From contig NZ_JAJVKV010000001.1 in NCBI RefSeq assembly GCF_024198175.1, positions 1,736,001 to 1,800,000 on the forward strand: a stretch of 64,000 nucleotides of DNA. The letters are read 5' to 3'. This document shows, in pieces, positions 15,604 through 23,986 of this stretch. The notes beneath the pieces were generated by a model that saw only the letters and a program-made list of their open reading frames with translations, ran no database searches and was not told where the DNA came from. Each line of letters begins with the position of its first letter. The stretch's first letter is position 1. A program made the translations under genes and the position numbers. This DNA is from Pyxidicoccus xibeiensis. GTDB lineage: Bacteria; Myxococcota; Myxococcia; Myxococcales; Myxococcaceae.

Positions 15604-17283
15604 ATGAAGACGTTGCTTGGACCCATCCTCCATGCGGAGGACCAGCGGTCCGCGGACCTGTGGACCTTCTCCGTCAATCTTTATCTCGCGGGCACGGACG
15701 CCTCGCGGCCCCTGCCGCTCCGGCTGCGCTTCTTCGACGCGGACACCCAGGAGCTCGCCGACGTCGCCTCCAGCGAGGCGAAGGTGGCCGCGGACTTCTC
15801 CAGCCTGAAGCGTTGCGCCGGCGTGCTGTGGAAGTGGACCGTGGCCCTGCGGCGCAAGGACACGCAGCACCGGGTGACGTACCGCTTCGAGTCGCTGGAG
15901 GGCACCCCCGCGCCGGTGGGATTGGACGCCGTGAAGGACATCGTCATCCCCAAGGCGGGAGAGCTGCCGCGCGCGGCCTTCTTCTCCTGCAACGGCGCCA
16001 GCAGCGCGGACAAGTGGAACCGCATGAAGCACCCCTTCGCGTGCTGGAAGGACATGAGGACCCAGCACGAGGAACCCGAGGGAGGCTTCCACCTGCTCAT
16101 CGGCGGCGGAGACCAGGTGTACGCGGACTCTGTCTCCGCCGGGGACTACAGCAGCCAGGATGAGCTGAGGCAGCTGCGCAAGACGGCGATGGAGCTGAAG
16201 GCCGGGCAGCCGCCGCCCCCGGGCCTCCACGAGGAGCTGCTGTCCCGCTACGTGGACCTGTACTGCCGGCACTGGAGCGGCCAGGAGGGCATCGCCACCA
16301 TGCTCTCGCGAGTGCCCGGCGTGTATACCTGGGACGACCACGACATCGTCGACGGCTGGGGCTCCGAGGAGGAGCACCTGACCACCGCCTGGTACCGGGC
16401 CGTCTACAGCGCGGCGGCCCTGGCCTTCGAGGCGTTCCAACTGGGCGGCCTGAAGACGGAAGACAAGACGCCCCGCGAGCGGGAGCCGGCCACCACGCAC
16501 TACCTCCAGACCCTGCGCTTCGAGGGCGAAAGGTGTGAGGTGGACTTCGTGGTGCTGGACCTGCGCAGCGGGCGCACCAGCCGCGTGCAGCCCAACGGGA
16601 AGACGGAGTACCAGGTGCTGAGCCCCACGCAGTGGGCGGCCCTGGATGCGTGGCGGAAGGAACACGCCGGTCGGCCGGAGAAGGAGAAGGAGAAGAAGCC
16701 GAAGGCCCGGCACGTCCTCCTCGTGTCGTCCGTTCCCCTGGTGCACCTGCGCTTCGGCCCTGGCGTGGAGAACGCGGGCGGAATGGTGGGGCTGCGCGAC
16801 GACATGCTGGACCAGTGGGAGTCCCTCGTGCACCGCGGCGAGCGCATCCGGCTGATGATGGACCTTCTCACCCTGGCGAAGGCGTCCAGCTGCGCGGTGA
16901 CGGTGGTGTCCGGTGACGTGCACGTGGCCGCCTGGGGCCTCATCCGCTCGCGAAAGCCGGAGCACCTCCCCGAGGGGCTGTCCGAGGTCGCGATTGTGCA
17001 GGTGACGTCCTCCGGCATCGTCCACCCGCCGCCCAACTGGCTCGAGTTCCAGGGCATGCGCCTGATGTCAGCGGAGGGAGTGGAGAACCTGCAACAAGCC
17101 CTGCAGACGGAGATGCTGTCCGTGGGCGAAGACCGCTTCCTGCGCGAGCGCAACTGGCTGTCGCTGCGCGTGGACCCGACCAGCTCCGAGAAGACCCGCC
17201 CCAAGCTGTGGCTGCGGTGGGAGGCCGAGCACACCGTCCTCTCCACCCAGGTGGTGGTGGAGCCACCGCCGCCCTCCCGCTAG
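15604..17283 (+). CDS. PhoD-like metallophosphatase
   Basis: 559 aa, no signal peptide, so probably cytoplasmic, unlike classical Tat-exported PhoD. Metal-site motifs are seen in the expected order: FFSCNGASSADKW, IGGGDQVYADS, VYTWDDHDIVDGWGSEEEH, DFVVLDLRSGRTSR and VVSGDVHVAAWG. The C-terminal ~150 residues follow the phosphatase fold. The family hydrolyses phosphomonoesters or diesters; the substrate here is unknown. A KEKEKKPKA charged stretch interrupts the domain near residue 362. The stop codon shares four bases with the stop of the opposite subtilase gene (CTAG). Confidence 0.85.
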   Translation: MKTLLGPILHAEDQRSADLWTFSVNLYLAGTDASRPLPLRLRFFDADTQELADVASSEAKVAADFSSLKRCAGVLWKWTVALRRKDTQHRVTYRFESLEGTPAPVGLDAVKDIVIPKAGELPRAAFFSCNGASSADKWNRMKHPFACWKDMRTQHEEPEGGFHLLIGGGDQVYADSVSAGDYSSQDELRQLRKTAMELKAGQPPPPGLHEELLSRYVDLYCRHWSGQEGIATMLSRVPGVYTWDDHDIVDGWGSEEEHLTTAWYRAVYSAAALAFEAFQLGGLKTEDKTPREREPATTHYLQTLRFEGERCEVDFVVLDLRSGRTSRVQPNGKTEYQVLSPTQWAALDAWRKEHAGRPEKEKEKKPKARHVLLVSSVPLVHLRFGPGVENAGGMVGLRDDMLDQWESLVHRGERIRLMMDLLTLAKASSCAVTVVSGDVHVAAWGLIRSRKPEHLPEGLSEVAIVQVTSSGIVHPPPNWLEFQGMRLMSAEGVENLQQALQTEMLSVGEDRFLRERNWLSLRVDPTSSEKTRPKLWLRWEAEHTVLSTQVVVEPPPPSR

Positions 17284-20200
17284 GCGCGGGCCCGCGGCCT
17301 CGCGCGAGTCCTCCGGCGGCCCCACGGGAGCAGCCCGAGCAGCACGAGGGCGGGAACGCAGAGCCCTCCGGTGGTGGAGCACCCGCCGTCCTCCTCACGA
17401 GGCGGCGGCTCCGGAATCGCCTGGGGTTGGTAGATGGACACCAGCTTCACGGAGACGGCCGTGAAGGCTTCGTCGCCGTCGCTCACCACGACATCGAAGT
17501 CGAGAGGCGTGTGCCTGGTGGCCCAGGACGCGGGAGGGTCCCAGGACAGCAGGCCCGTCGTCCTGTCCACGCGGACCCACTCAGGAGCTCCCTTCACCGT
17601 GAAGCTGAGCACGTCGTTCGGGCCGGGGTCTGACGCCTGGACCTGGTACGTCATCGGCTCCAGCTTTGTCACGACCTGCTTGGGGATGAGCTCCACCCGG
17701 GGAGGGGCGTTCTCGACGGGGACCTCGAAGGCGCGGTCGTAGTGCCCGGTGGCGGACTCGACGCGCACGACGCCACGCTGCGGGGCATTGCCGGCCGCGT
17801 TGTCCGCGTACACGCGGCGGGTGGAGGGCTCGGTCGTCACCTCGTCGAACCGGCCGTCCCCGTCGAAGTCCCAGTGGTAGCGGAGGATGGGCTCACAGCC
17901 GGGCTCGGCCCGGGCGCTGAGTCCCGCCGTCACCGGCTCCGTCCTGCCTTCGCCTTCCACGCTCACGTCCAGGATGACGGGCGTGCCGCAGGCGACGACG
18001 GCGCCCCAGGTGATGATGGACGAGGGACCTCCCTGTTGGCCCACGACCCGGGCGGCCACCCGGTGGACACCGGTGGTCGGGAAGGCATGCACCCGCGAGC
18101 CGCGGCCGAGCACCCGCGCCCCGGTCAGGGACACGAGCTCGGTGATGGGGTCCTGCGCCGTCGGGCGGAAGCTCACCCCATCGTGGTCCAGGTCCCACTC
18201 CACGACCCACCGCTCGGCGCGGAGCGGTGCGATGAAGGCGATGTCGAGCGTGAAGGGGTGGCGCACCTGGGGCACCACGACCTCCGGGGCCAGCTCCACG
18301 GGGGCGGGATGCTCCAGGAGGTAGGTCGGAGGGAACTGCTGGATGCGCGAGGCATTTCCAGTCGCGTCGAGCACCCTCACCGCCACCGCCGTCGGCTCCG
18401 GATTCGACGGCACCAGCTGGACGGAGGAGTGCACCCAGGAACGACCGGGAGGCGGCGAGCCAGGCTCGCTCTTCGACGCATCCACGTCGAAGCGCCCGTC
18501 GTAGTCCGCGTCCCACTGGACCACATAGGGAGCTGGAGTGCCTCTGTCCCAGAACGAGACCCGGAAGTCCGCCTGCGCCAGCTCATGGGGATTCCAGTAG
18601 GCGCGCTCGTCGGAAAACAGGCCGGGTGTCCCCGAGAACAGGCGATGGGCCGTGAAGGTGTCTCCTCCGGGGAAGGTGACGGTGACGCCCCCTTCCTCCG
18701 GGGGAGCCCACTCCGCGGTGGCGATGCCGTCTCCGGCGACCCGGTCGGGGCCCTGGCCATCGTCGAGGAGGACGAGGCTCCAGGGCTCCACGCTCAGCTG
18801 GACCGTCACCGGCCCCGCGGCCTGGTCGCAGCGGATGTTCAGCGCGGCCAGCGTCATGATGCTGTTGAAGTCCGGCCGCTCCTCACCGGCGTGGACGACG
18901 TCTCCCGAGGGCTCCAGGCGCCTGACCACCGTCTGGTCCGCGCAGGTCAGCGAGCCCACGCCTCCCGTACCCACGGCCCGGATGCGGCGGCCGGTGACGC
19001 TGTGGTCGCGCAGCGCAGGCACCTGCTGGCCACCGCTGAGCACCAGGTTGCGCAGCGCCCGCCAGTCGCGTCCGGGCTCCTGCGCGTGCAGGAGCGCCAC
19101 GAGGCCGGTGACATGGGGCGCCGCCATGGACGTGCCCTGGTAGATGGCAAACCCTCCTCGGAGGGCCGTGCTCAGGATGGAGGTCCCCGGAGCGAAGATG
19201 TCCACCCGCTGGCGCCCGTGATTGGAGAACGGGGCCCGGCGGTCCCACGCGTCCGAGGCCCCCACGCTGAGGACGTTGGGCAGGTCGTGTTCGGCCGGGT
19301 AGAAGGCGCCACCGTCCGCATCCAGGTCCAGGCCGGCGTTGCCCGCGGCCGCCACGAAGAGGATGCCTGCGTGGAGGTGGCGGTTGATGGCCCCCTGCAG
19401 CGCCTGCGAGGTCGAGGCCCCGCCCCACGAGTTGTTCGTGGCGATGAGGTTCACCGGGTGGCGGGCCCGCGTCTTCAGGTCCAGCAGGTAGTCGAGGCAG
19501 CGGAGCGCGGCGTCCCCCTTGAAGCTGCCTGACGCGTCTTCCATCTTGCAGGCGATGAGCTTCGTGCGAGGGCTCACCCCCACGACTCCGGGCCCGTTGC
19601 CGGCGCGCGCGGCGATGGTGCCGGCCACGTGCGTGCCATGGCCGTTGACGTCCATGGGTGGCTTCGTCCGTGTGTAGTCCGTCGCGTCGATGCCGTGGAC
19701 GTCGTCGACGTAGCCATTGCCGTCGTCGTCCACGCCGTTGCCGGCGACCTCTCCGGGGTTGACCCACATGTTGTCGGCCAGGTCCGGGTGCGTGAAGTCC
19801 ACGCCGCTGTCGATGACAGCGACCACGCCCGACTCGCGCTCTTGGAGGATCGCCCAGGCCTCGGGCACGTTGAGGTCCGCGTCCACCGTGCCGAGCGTCT
19901 GGCCCGTGTTGTCCAGCGCCCACAGCTCCCCGAAGCGCGAGTCCGCGGGCAGCGCGGAGGGCATGTAGATGAAGTTGGGCTCCGCGTAGGCGACGAGCGG
20001 GTCTCGGCGGTAGTGCTCCAGGGCCTGCTCGACGCTCGTGCCCTCCGGGAGCCGCACGTGCTGGAGCCCGGCCAGCTTGCGGAACCGGTGCATGACGCGG
20101 GCGCCCTTCACCGCGTGCGTGGCGTCCTGCTTCAGGGCCGGGGCGTCGTCGCGGAAGCGCACCAGCACCTCTCCCTCGACATACGCAGGTGTGGCGGGGC

Positions 20201-20351
20201 GCTGGAGTGACGGAACCGCCGTGGGCGCTGGAGGCGGCGCGGGCCGGCTCTCACAGCCGGGCACCACGGCTCCGGCCACGAGCCCCGCCAGCACTCGCAG
20301 GCACCGGCTGGAAGGTGCGCCTCGAAAAAGTCTCTCCTGGAAAAGCCTCAT
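17280..20351 (-). CDS. Subtilisin-family (S8) serine protease with MYXO-CTERM-like tail
   Basis: 1023 aa. The signal region ends with PGC at residue 33 (AGAVVPGC), a possible lipobox. An inhibitory prodomain follows (EGEVLVRFRDDAPALKQD, YRRDPLVAYAEPNFIY). The S8 domain has Asp in VIDSGVDFTHPDL (~180), His in NGHGTHVAGT (~240), Asn in NNSWGG and Ser in QGTSMAAPHVTG (~407). Several beta-rich modules come next, and a putative Ig domain near residue 930. The end, CSTTGG plus a hydrophobic stretch and GRRRTRARPR, looks like a MYXO-CTERM sorting signal. The start at 20351 fits the signal sequence; the open frame reaching 20648 does not. It probably acts outside the cell or on its surface. Confidence 0.9.
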   Translation of the reverse strand: MRLFQERLFRGAPSSRCLRVLAGLVAGAVVPGCESRPAPPPAPTAVPSLQRPATPAYVEGEVLVRFRDDAPALKQDATHAVKGARVMHRFRKLAGLQHVRLPEGTSVEQALEHYRRDPLVAYAEPNFIYMPSALPADSRFGELWALDNTGQTLGTVDADLNVPEAWAILQERESGVVAVIDSGVDFTHPDLADNMWVNPGEVAGNGVDDDGNGYVDDVHGIDATDYTRTKPPMDVNGHGTHVAGTIAARAGNGPGVVGVSPRTKLIACKMEDASGSFKGDAALRCLDYLLDLKTRARHPVNLIATNNSWGGASTSQALQGAINRHLHAGILFVAAAGNAGLDLDADGGAFYPAEHDLPNVLSVGASDAWDRRAPFSNHGRQRVDIFAPGTSILSTALRGGFAIYQGTSMAAPHVTGLVALLHAQEPGRDWRALRNLVLSGGQQVPALRDHSVTGRRIRAVGTGGVGSLTCADQTVVRRLEPSGDVVHAGEERPDFNSIMTLAALNIRCDQAAGPVTVQLSVEPWSLVLLDDGQGPDRVAGDGIATAEWAPPEEGGVTVTFPGGDTFTAHRLFSGTPGLFSDERAYWNPHELAQADFRVSFWDRGTPAPYVVQWDADYDGRFDVDASKSEPGSPPPGRSWVHSSVQLVPSNPEPTAVAVRVLDATGNASRIQQFPPTYLLEHPAPVELAPEVVVPQVRHPFTLDIAFIAPLRAERWVVEWDLDHDGVSFRPTAQDPITELVSLTGARVLGRGSRVHAFPTTGVHRVAARVVGQQGGPSSIITWGAVVACGTPVILDVSVEGEGRTEPVTAGLSARAEPGCEPILRYHWDFDGDGRFDEVTTEPSTRRVYADNAAGNAPQRGVVRVESATGHYDRAFEVPVENAPPRVELIPKQVVTKLEPMTYQVQASDPGPNDVLSFTVKGAPEWVRVDRTTGLLSWDPPASWATRHTPLDFDVVVSDGDEAFTAVSVKLVSIYQPQAIPEPPPREEDGGCSTTGGLCVPALVLLGLLPWGRRRTRARPRARA

Positions 20352-20595
20352 CACACTTCCCCCTCGCAGAGGCGATTGCGCGTGGTCCCTGACTCCCCGG
20401 CCGGAGGGCACGTGAGCAACCGTCAATAGGAGGGAGAGCGACACGGAAGCCGCATCCCAGAATTCGCAAGCGCGTGGCTCTCGAGGCCCCCGTCCAGGCA
20501 GCCGGGGGCCCGTGCCGTCGCGGGAGCCTTGGTATGCGGGGGGCGCGCTCCGACATTCACCTCGTAGCCGTACCCCTTCCGACGAGGAGCGCCCC

Positions 20596-20892
20596 ATGGC
20601 CAACAGGAAGTACGACCCGTACAAGGGCGGCAAGGAGAACCCCACCAAGCCTCCCTACGCTCCGGACCGCGTGGAGCGCGGGCTGGAGGCGGACGACACC
20701 CGGCCGCTGTATGCCGGCGAGTCCATCCACTCCACGCGCGAGCAGAAGTTCGCGCTCGACAGCGACGCCGAGGTGGGCGGCCCCGTGCCCAACATCACCA
20801 GCCCCATCGAGGAGGCGGATGAGCTGGAGCGCGAGCGCGCCGGCCGCGAGCGGGCGGAGCAGCGCAACGCCGCCGACGAGGAGACCCCCTGA
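20596..20892 (+). CDS. Small charged hypothetical protein
   Basis: 98 aa, soluble, very rich in charged residues and Pro, with no hydrophobic core: it may be largely disordered. It starts MANRKYDPYKGGKENPTKPP and ends in an acidic Glu/Arg helix (EEADELERERAGRERAEQ). GAGGAGC at 20584-20590 serves as ribosome-binding site for the ATG at 20596. No family recognised. A strong hairpin follows its stop. It stands alone between divergent and convergent neighbours. Confidence 0.7.
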   Translation: MANRKYDPYKGGKENPTKPPYAPDRVERGLEADDTRPLYAGESIHSTREQKFALDSDAEVGGPVPNITSPIEEADELERERAGRERAEQRNAADEETP

Positions 20893-20897
20893 GACAC

Positions 20898-20932
20898 CAC
20901 GGGCCCCCGGGAGTGCTTCCCGGGAGCCCGTG
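20898..20932. terminator. Strong GC hairpin, bidirectional terminator
   Basis: CACGGGC (20898-20904) pairs with GCCCGTG (20926-20932), and CCCGGGA (20906-20912) with TCCCGGG (20918-20924), with a short loop. It lies between the converging small gene and the M16 operon. There is no clear T-run. Confidence 0.6.
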
Positions 20933-20955
20933 TGCACCTCAGGCGAGCGCGGTGG

Positions 20956-22482
20956 CTACTTCGCCGCGCGCGGAGTGGGCGCCGCGTCCGGCTCCACCGG
21001 GGTCAGCTTGCCCAGGTTGAGCGGGCTCACCTGCTCCTGGATGGTGTTGGGGTCCCCCACGAGGATGAACTGCATGGCGGCGGGCTCCAGGTAGAGCTCC
21101 GCCACGCGCTGCACCTCGGCGGCGGTGGCCTTGCGCAGCCCCTCCACGGTGCGGTTGTACTCATCCATGGGCCGGCGCCGGAAGAAGAGGTCCGCGGCGC
21201 TGGCGCCCAGGCCCTCCACCGTCTCGAAGGCGCCCGGGAAGCCGCGGATGAGCCCCTCGCGCGCGGCCTCCAGCTCCTTCTCCGAAATGGGCTTGTCCTT
21301 CAGGCCGCTCATCTCCCCCACCACTTCCTTGAGGGCGGGCCCCGTGACGTCCTGGCGCACGGAGGTGAAGGTGATGAGCGGGCCCACGCCCAGGCGCGGC
21401 ACGGAGCTGGCGCCCGCGCCGTAGCTGTAGCCCTTGGCCTCGCGCAGGTTCATGTTGAGGCGGCTGCCGAAGAAGCCACCGAACACCGTGGTGGCCAGCT
21501 CCAGCGCGTACTCGTCCGCGTGGCCCACGGCGATGCCGGGACGGCCCGCCATGATGATGGTCTGCTCCATGTCCGGCTTCGGAATCACCCGCACCAGCTC
21601 GCGCGGAGGCGCGGCCGTGGGGGGCGGGGCGGCAGGCGGCGTGGCCTTGCCCTTCCACGCGCCCAGGTGCTTCTGCGCCAGGGCCTTCGCCTCGTCGAGG
21701 GTGATGTCGCCGGCGAAGAGGACCGCGGCGGCCTTGGGGCCGGAGTGCTTCTGGTAGAAGCCCTTCGCGTCCCCAAGCGTGAGCGCCTGCACCGAGGCGG
21801 GCGTGCCCGACGAGATGTGGCCGTACGGGTGGTCCTCGCCGAAGACGGCGGTGTAGTACGCCAGCTGCGCGAGCATGTACGGCGAGCCGAGCATGCGCAC
21901 CAGGGCATCCAGGTTCTGCTTCTTGCGCCGCTCGAACGTCTGCGCGCTGAACGTGGGCCGCAGCACCATGTCCGCGAGCAGGCCGAGCGCCGGGTCCGCG
22001 TTGCGCTTCAGCACGCGCACGCCCACCTGCGCGCCGTCCGACTCCACCTCCAGCGACGGGGACACGCCCAGGTCGGAGAAGGCGTTGTCCAGCGCCACCG
22101 TGTCGCGGGTGCCCGCGCCCTCCAGCAGCATCCGGTAGGACAGGTCCGCCAGGCCCTCCTTGCCCCGGGGGTCCTGCGCGCTGCCGGCGGCGAAGGCCAC
22201 GCCCACGAAGACGAGCGGCAGCTCACGCCGGGTGCTCACGATGACGGTGAGCCCGTTGTCCAGCTTCGCGCTCTGGAACGTGGGCAGCACCAGCTCCGGC
22301 GCCTTGCCCGGCTGGGGCGGCTTCGCGCGGAAGGCCTCGGTGTCACTGGGGGCCTCGGCCGGGGGCACCTGCTCGGGCTGGGCGCCGAGGGCGGGCGAGT
22401 CCGGGCTGGGCGGCGGGGGCGTCTGGGTGCTGGCGCAGGCGGCCAGCGTGGTGACGAGCAGGGCGGTGAAGAGGCGACGCAT
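20956..22482 (-). CDS. M16-family peptidase, non-catalytic-type subunit, lipoprotein
   Basis: 508 aa with a lipoprotein signal (LLVTTLAAC). It has the M16 two-lobe fold (KLDNGLTVIVSTRRELPLV, EDHPYGHISSGTPASV, LNMNLREAKGYSYGAGASS). The zinc motif HxxEH is missing: GLADLSYRMLLEGA stands in its place. Such proteins pair with a catalytic M16 subunit, here encoded directly upstream with a one-base stop/start overlap (TGATG). The RxGYSYGAGA loop is the Arg/Tyr substrate-binding motif. A Pro-rich linker (residues ~20-60) follows the lipid anchor. It probably works in the periplasm on peptides. Confidence 0.88.
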   Translation of the reverse strand: MRRLFTALLVTTLAACASTQTPPPPSPDSPALGAQPEQVPPAEAPSDTEAFRAKPPQPGKAPELVLPTFQSAKLDNGLTVIVSTRRELPLVFVGVAFAAGSAQDPRGKEGLADLSYRMLLEGAGTRDTVALDNAFSDLGVSPSLEVESDGAQVGVRVLKRNADPALGLLADMVLRPTFSAQTFERRKKQNLDALVRMLGSPYMLAQLAYYTAVFGEDHPYGHISSGTPASVQALTLGDAKGFYQKHSGPKAAAVLFAGDITLDEAKALAQKHLGAWKGKATPPAAPPPTAAPPRELVRVIPKPDMEQTIIMAGRPGIAVGHADEYALELATTVFGGFFGSRLNMNLREAKGYSYGAGASSVPRLGVGPLITFTSVRQDVTGPALKEVVGEMSGLKDKPISEKELEAAREGLIRGFPGAFETVEGLGASAADLFFRRRPMDEYNRTVEGLRKATAAEVQRVAELYLEPAAMQFILVGDPNTIQEQVSPLNLGKLTPVEPDAAPTPRAAK

Positions 22483-23885
22483 CAGTTGCGCTCCTTCGGG
22501 GCTGCAGGGGGCTGACGGCGGGGCGCCGGCACGGCGTGGAGGATGACGCGCGCGTCGTTGCGCAGCGTGTCCTGGGCGAACTGCTTCACGTCGTCGGGGG
22601 TGAGGGACTCGTAGCGGGCCAGGTCCTGGGCAATGAAGCTGGGCTCGCCGGTGAAGTGGTTGTAGCTCTGGAGGACGTCCGCCTTGCCGCCGAAGCCGCC
22701 CACGGCCTGGAGGCCGGCGAGCATGCGCGTGTCGAAGCGGGTGCGCGCGCGGTCCAGCTCGTCCTGGGTGATGCCCTTGCGGCGCAGCTCCTCCAGCACC
22801 GCGTCCACCTCCTTGAGGACCGTGTCCGTGGAGACGCCGGGGCTGGCGGTGACGTCCAGCGTGAAGACGGACTGGCCGCCCTGGCTCATCTGGGTGGCGC
22901 TCACGCTCTGCGCCAGGCGCTTCTCCAGCACCAGCCGGCGGTAGAGGCGGCTGGCCTTGCCGGTGGCCAGCACCGTGGCCAGCACGTCGGCGGTGGCGTC
23001 CCCCGCCTCCAGGTACGCGGGCGTGTGCCACTGGAGCGACAGCAGCGGCAGCGTGGCCACCTTCTCCTCGTGGCGGATGACCACGGGCGCGGTGAGCTTC
23101 ACCGGGGCGACTTCAGGGCGCTTCGGCTTGGGCGTGCTCGGCAGCGTGGCGAAGTACTTCTCCACCAGCGCCTTCGTCTTCGCGACGTCGAAGTCACCGA
23201 CGATGGCGAGCGTCGCATTGGACGGGGCGTACCACTGGCGGAAGAAGCCCTTCACGTCGTCCAGGGTGGCCGCGTTCAGGTCCTTCATCGAGCCGATGAC
23301 GTCACCGTGGTACGGGTGCGGCAGCGGGAAGAGCGTCTGCCACGCCTTCTCGCGGGCCAGCCCGTACGGGGAGATTTCCGTCGACTGCCGGCGCTCGTTC
23401 TTCACCACCTCGCGCTGCGTCTCGAGCTTCTCCGCCGTGAGGGTGTCCAGCAGGAACCCCATGCGGTCGCTCTCCAGCCACAGCGCCGTCTCCACGTGGT
23501 TGCTCGGGACGGTCTCGAAGTAGTTGGTGCGGTCGAAGCTGGTGGTGCCGTTGAGGTCGGTGCCGCCAATCTGCTCGAGCAGGGAGATGTGGACGTCGTC
23601 CGCCACGTTGCGCGAGCCCTGGAACATCATGTGCTCGAAGAGGTGGGCGAAGCCGGTGCGGCCGGGCTGCTCGTGGTACGCGCCGACGTGGTACCAGACG
23701 TTGACGGCGACGACGGGCAGCTTCCGGTCGACGGAGAGGATGACCTCCAGCCCGTTGGGCAGGGTGTACTTCTCATAGGACAGGGCGAGCGCTTCGCGTC
23801 CGGGTGCGAGCGGCTTCGCCTCCTGCGGTGACTGGGCGAGCGCCGGCAGCCCGACGAGCAGGGCCGCGGCGACGAGGGCCTTCAT
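22482..23885 (-). CDS. M16-family zinc metallopeptidase, catalytic subunit
   Basis: 467 aa with a signal peptide (MKALVAAALLVGLPALAQ). The zinc motif HxxEH is present as HLFEHMMFQGS, with the third ligand Glu in the downstream ETALWLESDRMGFLL region. The second half holds the family fold (SNATLAIVGDFDVAKT, ATGKASRLYRRLVLEKRLA). The gene is first in a two-gene operon and overlaps its non-catalytic partner by one base. Together they resemble the bacterial PQQL/PqqF-like two-subunit M16B proteases. The start at 23885 is fixed by the signal peptide. Confidence 0.9.
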   Translation of the reverse strand: MKALVAAALLVGLPALAQSPQEAKPLAPGREALALSYEKYTLPNGLEVILSVDRKLPVVAVNVWYHVGAYHEQPGRTGFAHLFEHMMFQGSRNVADDVHISLLEQIGGTDLNGTTSFDRTNYFETVPSNHVETALWLESDRMGFLLDTLTAEKLETQREVVKNERRQSTEISPYGLAREKAWQTLFPLPHPYHGDVIGSMKDLNAATLDDVKGFFRQWYAPSNATLAIVGDFDVAKTKALVEKYFATLPSTPKPKRPEVAPVKLTAPVVIRHEEKVATLPLLSLQWHTPAYLEAGDATADVLATVLATGKASRLYRRLVLEKRLAQSVSATQMSQGGQSVFTLDVTASPGVSTDTVLKEVDAVLEELRRKGITQDELDRARTRFDTRMLAGLQAVGGFGGKADVLQSYNHFTGEPSFIAQDLARYESLTPDDVKQFAQDTLRNDARVILHAVPAPRRQPPAAPKERN

Positions 23886-23986
23886 TTGGAACAAGGTGCC
23901 TCCAGGTCTTGGTGCCGTGGATTCACCCTGGCGCTTAGCACGCACCCCCCGCCCCCCGGGTAGGGAATGAGGAGGAAAGCGGGCAC

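Noticed and set aside
14149-17025. 958-aa open frame on the - strand across the PhoD-like gene
   Set aside because: The upstream half is antisense to the phosphatase gene with its metal motifs. Only the part from 15330 has a ribosome-binding site.
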